Source of the DNA: an uncultured Paracoccaceae bacterium
Lineage (GTDB): Bacteria > Pseudomonadota > Alphaproteobacteria > Rhodobacterales > Rhodobacteraceae
Reading direction: 5' to 3'
Assembly: GCA_913054485.1 (NCBI GenBank)
Contig: CAJXHQ010000029.1
Location: 1 to 13,753, forward strand
Length of the DNA: 13,753 nt
Position 1 is the stretch's first letter; each line of letters starts with the position of its first letter. Under the pieces are notes generated by a model, which was not told the origin of the DNA, did no database searches, and worked only from the letters and a program-made list of their open reading frames with translations. The position numbers were made by a program, and so were the translations under genes. This document shows positions 6,957 through 12,714 of this stretch, piece by piece.

Positions 6957-7238
6957 ATGACCCATAAGACAGAGGCAAAAATCGAAACCGCCAAGGCCAG
7001 CAGCTATCTTCAGCAGCTCTGCAAGCATTTCGGCCACAAGGTGGAGACCAGTTTCACCCCCGAAGCCGGCAGCATCATCTTCCCCTTCGGCACCGCCACG
7101 CTGAAAGCGGACGACAGTCATTTGACCATGACAGCCGAAACAGAGACCGCCGAGGATGCGGAGCGGCTGAAGAAGGTCATGGCCTCCCACCTGGAGCGTT
7201 TCGCCTTCCGTGAAGACCTGGCAATCAGCTGGAGCTGA
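6957..7238 (+). CDS. DUF2218 family protein
   Basis: This 93-residue soluble protein matches the DUF2218 family by its whole-length pattern: an N-terminal helix with the motif LCKHFGHK (21-28), a central Gly-rich strand region around IIFPFGTATLKAD, and the conserved end HLERFAFREDLAISW. Length is normal for the family, whose biochemical role is not known; members often occur near iron-uptake or ferric-reductase-type genes. Cys22, His24 and His27 form a C-x-H-x2-H arrangement that could bind a metal or heme, though no binding has been shown and this is only an inference. The ATG at 6957 has GGAAAGGA about 8 nt upstream and follows the MsrQ-like stop by 19 nt, so the two are probably co-expressed, which supports a joint redox or iron-related job. 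Confidence 0.82.
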   Translation: MTHKTEAKIETAKASSYLQQLCKHFGHKVETSFTPEAGSIIFPFGTATLKADDSHLTMTAETETAEDAERLKKVMASHLERFAFREDLAISWS

Positions 7239-7279
7239 CCCCGCCGGACAGATGAATGAACCGGTGAGAGGATGTCAGA

Positions 7280-7615
7280 ATGACCGGATTGATGGATGGA
7301 AAGACCATCGACTACACCTATTCCGGGGGCTTGCGCTTCGTTGTTACTTTCAAGAACGGGCTGGCCTCATACAAGGCAGTCGGTGACACTGGCGGGGTGA
7401 GCAATCAGAATGACGATATCCCCTATCAGTCACGCCAGATCCGCCCCGGCCTGATCCACACGGTCTGGCACGAGGAGAACATCGGTGACATGGTTTCGCT
7501 GGTGATCGACCTGGACGCCCGGACGATCTTTTCCGCAGCCCTGCTGGGCTACCCGGCAGAGGACCGGATGATGCATTTCGAGGACGGTGTGATCCGCGAT
7601 CTGACCGAAAACTAA
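7280..7615 (+). CDS. MoaF-like calycin-fold protein
   Basis: This 111-residue protein, the last gene of the left operon, resembles the MoaF / phenolic-acid-decarboxylase-like small beta-barrel (calycin) group: an opening 'G..i.Y.Y..GLrf.v.F..g..sY' strand pair (7-31), the motif HTVWHEENIGDMVSLVID (60-77) with Trp63-His64-Glu65, and a final HFEDGVI strand. Calycin barrels bind small hydrophobic or aromatic ligands; true phenolic acid decarboxylases are longer (~160 residues), so decarboxylase activity should not be assumed. MoaF proteins are associated with monoamine/arylsulfatase operons and have no firm biochemical role. The ATG at 7280 follows GAGAGG by about 10 nt; ATG at 7272 hits a stop at once. 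Together with the aryl-alcohol-dehydrogenase-like SDR, it weakly hints at an aromatic substrate. Confidence 0.68.
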   Translation: MTGLMDGKTIDYTYSGGLRFVVTFKNGLASYKAVGDTGGVSNQNDDIPYQSRQIRPGLIHTVWHEENIGDMVSLVIDLDARTIFSAALLGYPAEDRMMHFEDGVIRDLTEN

Positions 7616-7623
7616 GCAGGCAG

Positions 7624-7649
7624 CCCCGCCGGGCGCCCGTCAGGCGGGG
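7624..7649. terminator. Possible bidirectional stem-loop between convergent operons
   Basis: CCCCGCC (7624-7630) pairs with GGCGGGG (7643-7649) around a 12-nt GC-rich loop that itself contains the palindrome GGGCGCCC (7631-7638). It lies across the 24-bp gap between the MoaF-like stop (7615) and the sugar-kinase stop (7640-7642), reaching into the kinase's last codons. There is no T-run on either side, so it is at best a weak or Rho-assisted terminator. Confidence 0.35.
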
Positions 7650-8581
7650 GGCATTTCCTCCGCCCAGGGAGGCTGTGCGCCTGCCCGGGATACGGTGATC
7701 GCAGCGGCAGAACAGCCATAATTCAACGCCTGCCGCACCACGTCATCTGTCAGGTGCCGCAGGGCCTGCTTCTCAAGCATTCCTAGCTGTGACAGCCGGG
7801 CCAGAACCCCCGCATTAAAGGTATCCCCGGCGCCGACCGTGTCTGCCACCCTTGCCGGCTTTGCAGCGGCGGCAACAGTGAGGCCGTTTTCAAGGAAAGC
7901 GATCGCCCCTTTTGATCCGCGCGTGATAATCACCATGGCCGGGCCAGAGGCAAGCAGGGAAACCGCCTTATGCTCCGGCGCCTGTGGCCCTGGGAGCAGC
8001 CAGTCGAGATCCTCATCCGACAGTTTCACAATGTCACTCTGCGCGATCATGCGCTCCAGCCGGGCGCGGAAACGCGGCTCATCGGCGATAAAGCCGGGCC
8101 GGATATTCGGATCAAGCATCACAGCCCGGGTTTTGCCTTCACGTTCCAGCAGCGCTGCGTAGGTGTCCGCACCGGGCTCGCAGGCAAGGCTGATGCCGCC
8201 AAAGAACAGCGCCGGAATGCCACTGCCCAGTTCCGGCAGGTCCCCTGGTGCCAGCATCCTGCCGGCGGAGTTTTCGTCGAAGAAGGAATAGCGCGCATGG
8301 CCGTCCGTCAGCTCGACAAAGGCCAGTGTCGACGGCCGCGGGCTTCGGACGGCAAGAGTACTGTCCACATGGCTCGCGGCCAGCGCGGCTTCCAGCTGCT
8401 GGCCGAACAGATCGGTGGACAGCCCGGTCAGCAGACCTGCCTCCACCCCCAGACGGCCGAGCGCAACAGAGGTATTGAACACCGCCCCGCCGGGGTGGGC
8501 TGTAAAAGAGGGCAACCCAGCTTCGGAGCAGTCCGGAGCAGGGATCATGTCAATCAGGGCTTCGCCGGCGCAGAGGATCAT
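7640..8581 (-). CDS. PfkB-family carbohydrate kinase (fructokinase-like; 2-keto-3-deoxygluconate kinase possible)
   Basis: This 313-residue ribokinase/PfkB-family sugar kinase acts in the cytoplasm. Motifs: GEALIDMIP (6-14), the Gly-Gly signature HPGGAVFNTSVALGRLG (29-45), MLDPNIRPGF (155-164), and the second PfkB signature DTVGAGDTFNAG (247-258) with catalytic Asp253. The overall wording, especially the first signature and the FFGGISLACEPGA segment, is that of fructokinases. However, as last gene after uxaC-uxuA-uxuB, the missing pathway step is phosphorylation of 2-keto-3-deoxygluconate, and KDG kinases belong to the same family and share the DPN.R motif. The call is therefore left open. 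It is separated from uxuB by 109 bp holding a TTGACA box and a LacI-type palindrome, so it may have its own promoter. Its ribosome-binding site is weak (GGGA about 11 nt upstream). Confidence 0.88.
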   Translation of the reverse strand: MILCAGEALIDMIPAPDCSEAGLPSFTAHPGGAVFNTSVALGRLGVEAGLLTGLSTDLFGQQLEAALAASHVDSTLAVRSPRPSTLAFVELTDGHARYSFFDENSAGRMLAPGDLPELGSGIPALFFGGISLACEPGADTYAALLEREGKTRAVMLDPNIRPGFIADEPRFRARLERMIAQSDIVKLSDEDLDWLLPGPQAPEHKAVSLLASGPAMVIITRGSKGAIAFLENGLTVAAAAKPARVADTVGAGDTFNAGVLARLSQLGMLEKQALRHLTDDVVRQALNYGCSAAAITVSRAGAQPPWAEEMPPA

Positions 8582-8600
8582 AGGTCGTCATCCCGCAGTC

Positions 8601-8618
8601 AATGTTAGCGCTCACTTC
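8601..8618 (-). promoter_or_regulatory. LacI-family operator-like palindrome upstream of the sugar kinase
   Basis: The minus strand reads AAGTGAGCGCTAACATT. It is centred on CG, with AGCGCT as a perfect core and 6 of 8 symmetric pairs matched across 8602-8617. This closely resembles the TGTTAGCGCTAACA form typical of LacI-family sugar regulators. It lies 20 nt upstream of the kinase start and just downstream of a TTGACA box, a placement suited to repression. The regulator gene is not in the window. Confidence 0.55.
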
Positions 8619-8638
8619 TGGATCGGAAATGCTGGATC

Positions 8639-8644
8639 TGTCAA
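8639..8644 (-). promoter_or_regulatory. Candidate -35 element for the sugar kinase
   Basis: The minus strand carries a perfect TTGACA at 8644-8639, 57 nt before the kinase ATG. At a 17-nt spacing the matching -10 hexamer would be CCAGAA, a poor match to TATAAT, so the promoter is uncertain. The LacI-type palindrome begins 21 nt after the box, overlapping the expected -10/start region. Confidence 0.35.
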
Positions 8645-8690
8645 GAGAGCACACCAGCGGAGCAGGTGTTTCTGCGGGATGTGGCCAGGC

Positions 8691-10106
8691 TCAGCCTGCG
8701 GCAGCGGCCCGGACGCCCTTTTCCGCGAGCAGGGTCAGTGCCCCGGCAGTTGCGGCGGCAAATTGCGGATCATACAGCACGCCCTGATGCGCAAGCCCTT
8801 TTAAGGCCCCGATGGCTTTCACCTTTGCTGCGGAGCCAGGTCCGGCCGCCGCCAAGGCTGCCCGGATGTCTGCGGCCAGCGGATCGTTCAGCTCTAGTTC
8901 CCCGCCCTCATCGGTGCGGCCTTCGGCGAAGCGGATCCAGGCGGCCACGGCCAGCGCGCAGGAACGGATATCACCGCCCGTTGCGAGCAGGTCCTTGGCG
9001 GGCGTGAAGATGCGCTGTGCCAGTTTCTGGCTGCCATCCATGGCGATCTGCAGGCAGCGGTGGTCGATGGCCCTGTTCGCGAAGCGGGCGATCAGCGCGT
9101 CGGCATACGCGCCCGCGTCGAAACCGGGCAGGTCGGGGAGGGTTGCCGAGACGGCTTCCATATGGCCGCGCACGGCCTTGCGCAATGCTTCGTCTGCCAT
9201 CACGTCACGTACGGCAGGCAGTTCTGCTAGTGCGCCAAGGTAGGCCAGCAGGGAATGCGCGCCATTGAGCAGGCGCAGCTTCATGGTCTCGAACGGGGCC
9301 ACATCCGGTACGATCAGCGCACCGGCGGTTTCCCAGGCGGGTCGGGGGCCCGCAAATGTGTCCTCGATCACCCATTGGCGGAAGGGTTCGGTTTCGATGG
9401 CAGCGGGGTCTGGTTTGCCGAGGGCCTTTTCGGCCAGCGCAAAAGTCTCGTCCGAGGCCGCCGGGGTGATCCGGTCCACCATGGAGCTGGGGAAGCGGCA
9501 GGTGTCTTCGATCCAGGATGCCAGTGCGGCATCGGTTTCCCGCGCCATTTCCAGCACCACGGCACGCAGCAGGTGGCCATTGTCCGGCAGGTTGTCACAG
9601 GACATCAGCGTCAGGCCGCCGTTGCCAGCCGCACGGCGCTGCGCCAGACCGGCGCAGATCAGACCCGGCAGGCTCGACGGGGAGGTGCTGCCTGCCAGGT
9701 CTTTCGCCACGCCTGCATCGGCGCGGTTCAGGCTGGCGCTGCCGATATCGGCGCCATAGCCTTTTTCAGTGACGGTAATGGTGACGATGCGGATCGCCGG
9801 ATCCGCCATGCGCGCGGCCAGAGCCGACTGATTTCCGGGCAGGGCCATCGCGCTGCGGATCACCGTCATATCTACCGGTTTCGGGCGGTCCGCATGGCGT
9901 TCGATCAGCGTGTAGCGGCCGTCTTGCGCGTTCAGCACCTCAGCCAGATGCGGGTTGCGCATCGAGACGGCCTCAATCCCCCAGTCACCGCCCGCGGCGG
10001 CGATGGCGTCCTGCGTGTAGGCGGCCTGATGGGCACGGTGGAAGGCGCCGAGGCCCAGATGCAGGATGCCGGTCTTCAGGTTTTCGGGCAGCGGGGAGGG
10101 GGTCAT
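8691..10106 (-). CDS. uxuB: D-fructuronate reductase (mannonate oxidoreductase), mannitol dehydrogenase family
   Basis: This 471-residue NAD-dependent enzyme of the long-chain mannitol dehydrogenase family is assigned as fructuronate -> mannonate reductase. Motifs: the N-terminal nucleotide-binding region GILHLGLGAFHRAHQA (13-28), TITVTEKGY (109-117), SCDNLPDNG (169-177), QWVIEDTFAGPRP (244-256), and the family signature KLRLLNGAHS (276-285) with Lys276, Asn281 and His284. By sequence alone it could be mannitol or arabinitol dehydrogenase. The neighbours uxuA (3 nt upstream) and uxaC point to the hexuronate role, and SCDNLP(D/E)NG with EDTF fits. Length is close to the ~486 of E. coli UxuB. 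Start at 10106 follows the uxuA stop by 3 nt with no strong ribosome-binding site, so coupled translation is likely. The Ala-rich C-terminus is unremarkable. Confidence 0.9.
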   Translation of the reverse strand: MTPSPLPENLKTGILHLGLGAFHRAHQAAYTQDAIAAAGGDWGIEAVSMRNPHLAEVLNAQDGRYTLIERHADRPKPVDMTVIRSAMALPGNQSALAARMADPAIRIVTITVTEKGYGADIGSASLNRADAGVAKDLAGSTSPSSLPGLICAGLAQRRAAGNGGLTLMSCDNLPDNGHLLRAVVLEMARETDAALASWIEDTCRFPSSMVDRITPAASDETFALAEKALGKPDPAAIETEPFRQWVIEDTFAGPRPAWETAGALIVPDVAPFETMKLRLLNGAHSLLAYLGALAELPAVRDVMADEALRKAVRGHMEAVSATLPDLPGFDAGAYADALIARFANRAIDHRCLQIAMDGSQKLAQRIFTPAKDLLATGGDIRSCALAVAAWIRFAEGRTDEGGELELNDPLAADIRAALAAAGPGSAAKVKAIGALKGLAHQGVLYDPQFAAATAGALTLLAEKGVRAAAAG

Positions 10107-10109
10107 AGG

Positions 10110-11297
10110 TCAGTCTTGTCCGTGCTGGAGGGCAGTCATCACGCCGCGCAGTTCTGCGAGGCCTTTGAGGCGGCCGATGGCCGGGTAGCCGGGCGTCGTC
10201 TCCTGGCTGAGGTCGGTCAGGATTTCCTGTCCGTGGTCCGGGCGCATGGGGATCTGCGCATCACTGCGGCCCGCGGCTTCGCGGCGCATCTGTTCCACGA
10301 GGACCGCCTTGATCACCGCCACCATATCGGTGGAACCGCCCAGGTGTTCGTCTTCGTGGAAGGAGCCCGGCGTGCGGTTCTCCTCGCGGCGCACGTTGCG
10401 CAGGTGCAGGAAGTGGATGTGTTCGCCCAGACGCTCCACCATGCCCGGCAGATCATTATCGCCGCGCGCCCCCAAGGAACCGGTGCAGAAGGTGATGCCG
10501 TTCGCCGGCGACGGCACCACGTCCACTAGCCAGCGGTAGTCCGCTTCGGTCGACATGATACGGGGCAGGCCGAACAGGGCCCAGGGCGGGTCATCCGGGT
10601 GGCAGCAGATCCGCACGCCCAAGTCTTCGGCCACCGGTACTACGGCGCGCAGGAACCGGGCGAGGTTTTCACGCAGCGCATCTGCGCTGATGCCGTCATA
10701 GGTAGCAAGGCGGGCGCGGAACGTGTCCAGCGTCCAATGTTCCATCGCCCCGGGCAGGCCAGCGAGGATCGTGCCGGTCAGCCGGTCGTGATCAGCCTGC
10801 GTAAAGCCTGCGGCGCGCGCTGCGGCCTCTTCCAGCACGTCGGCGGGATAATCCGCATCCGCGCCGCCGCGTTTCAGCACATGCAGGTCGAAGGCGGCGA
10901 AATCGATCAGGTCAAACCGCAGCGCCCGTGCGCCCGACGGCATCGGGGCCGCCAGATCGGTGCGGGTCCAGTCCAGCACCGGCATGAAGTTGTAGCAGAT
11001 GACATCCACGCCTTCAGCGGCGAGGTTGCGCATGGACTCGATCCAGGTGGCGATATGCGCCTCTGTTTCGGGTCCATTGGTGCGGATCGCCTCGCTGATG
11101 GGCAGGCTTTCCACCACGTCCCAAGTCAGGCCAGCGTCCTCGATGATTTCTTTGCGGCCTGCCACCGCCTCGCGCGGCCACAGATCGCCCGGTTTGATCG
11201 AATGAACCGCAGTTACAATGCCTGCGGCACCGGCCTGCCGGATATCGCTGAGGGTCACTTTGTCATCGGGGCCGAACCACCGCCATGTCTGACGCAT
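10110..11297 (-). CDS. uxuA: D-mannonate dehydratase
   Basis: This 395-residue TIM-barrel metalloenzyme converts D-mannonate to 2-keto-3-deoxy-D-gluconate in the cytoplasm. Recognisable UxuA motifs run through the protein: TWRWFGPDD at the start, GIVTAVHSIKPGDLWP (26-41), CYNFMPVLDWTRTDL (101-115), CCHPDDPPW (231-239), FCTGSLGARGDND (270-282), FLHLRNV (296-302), and MRPDHGQ (351-357). His233, Cys271, His298 and Asp354 match the His-Cys-His-Asp metal set known for UxuA-type mannonate dehydratases, so the active site looks complete. Length is the family norm (~394). It lies between uxaC (21-nt gap, AAAGAGG upstream of the start) and uxuB (3-nt gap), inside one operon. It is not the enolase-superfamily type of mannonate dehydratase. 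Confidence 0.97.
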   Translation of the reverse strand: MRQTWRWFGPDDKVTLSDIRQAGAAGIVTAVHSIKPGDLWPREAVAGRKEIIEDAGLTWDVVESLPISEAIRTNGPETEAHIATWIESMRNLAAEGVDVICYNFMPVLDWTRTDLAAPMPSGARALRFDLIDFAAFDLHVLKRGGADADYPADVLEEAAARAAGFTQADHDRLTGTILAGLPGAMEHWTLDTFRARLATYDGISADALRENLARFLRAVVPVAEDLGVRICCHPDDPPWALFGLPRIMSTEADYRWLVDVVPSPANGITFCTGSLGARGDNDLPGMVERLGEHIHFLHLRNVRREENRTPGSFHEDEHLGGSTDMVAVIKAVLVEQMRREAAGRSDAQIPMRPDHGQEILTDLSQETTPGYPAIGRLKGLAELRGVMTALQHGQD

Positions 11298-11318
11298 CGG
11301 GGAACCTCTTTCTTGTTC

Positions 11319-12713
11319 TTATAATTTATATGCGGCACGGGCGAGCCCGCCTGCCAGCTGCGGTGCAAGGGCAAAAGCCTCGTCCTCGTCCAGGCGATGG
11401 GTGACCACCAGATCGGCGAGGAAGGCGCAGTCGACGCGCCGCGCCACGTCATGGCGGGCCGGGATCGAACACAGCGCGCGGGTGTCATCGTTGAAACCGG
11501 CGGTGTTGAAAAAGCCGGCGGTTTCCGTGACCATCTCGCGGTAGCGGCGCATGCCTTCATAGCTGTCGTGGAACCACCAGGCCGGGCCCAGCTTCAGCGC
11601 CGGATAAGCCCCGGCCAGCGGGGCCAGTTCGCGCGCGTAGACAGTCTCATCCAGGGTGAACAGCAGCATGTTCATGCGGTTGTCCATGCCGACGGCATTC
11701 AACAGCGGTTTCAGAGCCTCGACAAAGCTGGTCTGCACCGGGATGTCGAAACCGCGGTCACGGCCATAGGCATCAAAGACGTCTGTGTTGTGGTTGCGGT
11801 GAGAGCCGGCATGCAGCTGCATCACCAGACCGTCCTCTACCGACATGCGGGCCATTTCGGTCAGCATCTGGGCGCGGAACAGCTCTGCGTCGCCCTTGTG
11901 CAGGTCGCCGGACAAAACACGGGCGTACAGCGCCTTGGCGTCCGCTTCGGGCAGGTCGGCGGTGCGGGCCGTCGGGTGGCCGTGGTCGGTTGCGGTCGCG
12001 CCCATGTCTTTGAAGAAGGCGCGCCGGGCGCGGTGGGCGTCCAGATACCCCTGCCAGCTGCCGATGTCGCAGCCGGTGAGGGCACCCAAACGGTCAAGGT
12101 TGGCGCGGAAGCCTTCGAAATCCGGGTCCACCACAGCATCGGGGCGGTAGGTGGGCACAACGCGCCCCTGCCAGTCGCTGTCCCGTGCCGATTTATGCTG
12201 CGCCAGATCGTCCAGCGCGCTGTCGGTGGTCGCGATCACCTCGATCCCGAAACGGTCAAACAAGGCGCGGGGGCGGAACTCCGGCGTCGCGAGGGCTGCG
12301 TTGATCGCATCAAACACCGCATCTGCCGTGGCGGGGCTGAGGCGCTCGGAAATCCCGAACACCTCAGACAGCGCATGGTCGATCCAGAGCCGCGACGGCG
12401 TGCCCTGGAACAGGTGGTAATGCGCCGCAAAGACCTGCCAGATCTTGCGCCGGTCTGTCTCTGCACCCGAACCGATCCCCAGCGCCTCGTAAGACACACC
12501 CTGGCTGACCAGCATCCGCACCACATAATGGTCGGGGATCACGAACAGTTCGGCTGCGTCGGTAAAGGCGGGGTCCTCGCCCCACCAGCGGGCATCAGTG
12601 TGCCCGTGGGGGGAAACGATGGGGAGGGTCTCCACCGTGGCAAACAGCGCTTTTGCTATGCTGCGTGTGCCAGGGTCGGCGGGGAACAGCCGGTCAGGGT
12701 GCAGAAGGGCCAT
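11319..12713 (-). CDS. uxaC: Glucuronate (uronate) isomerase
   Basis: This 464-residue amidohydrolase-fold isomerase converts D-glucuronate to D-fructuronate; UxaC enzymes can also turn galacturonate into tagaturonate. Motifs: the HxH metal pair in PIVSPHGHTDARWW (31-44, His36/His38), the segment FVIPDHYVVRMLVSQGV, QLHAGSHRNHN in the middle, and GPAWWFHDSYEGMRRY with GFNDDTRA near the C-terminus. Length is nearly that of E. coli UxaC (470). ATG at 12713 is chosen: it lies 1 nt after the upstream TRAP permease stop and has CGGAGT about 7 nt before it; a TTG at 12731 would add six residues inside the permease gene. With only uxuA and uxuB following, the glucuronate branch is served; no tagaturonate reductase or altronate dehydratase is in the window. 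Confidence 0.97.
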   Translation of the reverse strand: MALLHPDRLFPADPGTRSIAKALFATVETLPIVSPHGHTDARWWGEDPAFTDAAELFVIPDHYVVRMLVSQGVSYEALGIGSGAETDRRKIWQVFAAHYHLFQGTPSRLWIDHALSEVFGISERLSPATADAVFDAINAALATPEFRPRALFDRFGIEVIATTDSALDDLAQHKSARDSDWQGRVVPTYRPDAVVDPDFEGFRANLDRLGALTGCDIGSWQGYLDAHRARRAFFKDMGATATDHGHPTARTADLPEADAKALYARVLSGDLHKGDAELFRAQMLTEMARMSVEDGLVMQLHAGSHRNHNTDVFDAYGRDRGFDIPVQTSFVEALKPLLNAVGMDNRMNMLLFTLDETVYARELAPLAGAYPALKLGPAWWFHDSYEGMRRYREMVTETAGFFNTAGFNDDTRALCSIPARHDVARRVDCAFLADLVVTHRLDEDEAFALAPQLAGGLARAAYKL

Positions 12714-12714
12714 C

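Larger units (their letters stand above)
8589..8681 (-). repeat. 10-bp inverted repeat framing the kinase leader
   Basis: CATCCCGCAG (8589-8598) is the exact reverse complement of CTGCGGGATG (8672-8681), with 73 bp between the arms. On the minus strand the distal arm lies 8-17 nt upstream of the kinase ATG, exactly over the GGGA that is the only candidate ribosome-binding site. The proximal arm is 10 nt after the uxuB stop. The TTGACA box and the palindrome fall between the arms. Confidence 0.55.

Noticed and set aside
8686..8698. CAGGCT-C-AGCCTG palindrome at the uxuB stop codon
   Set aside because: Only 6 bp per arm with a 1-nt centre, too tight for an RNA hairpin and expected by chance in GC-rich coding DNA.
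9255..10529. A 424-codon plus-strand open frame across uxuB and uxuA
   Set aside because: It spans two real genes on the other strand and their junction; no recognisable domain.
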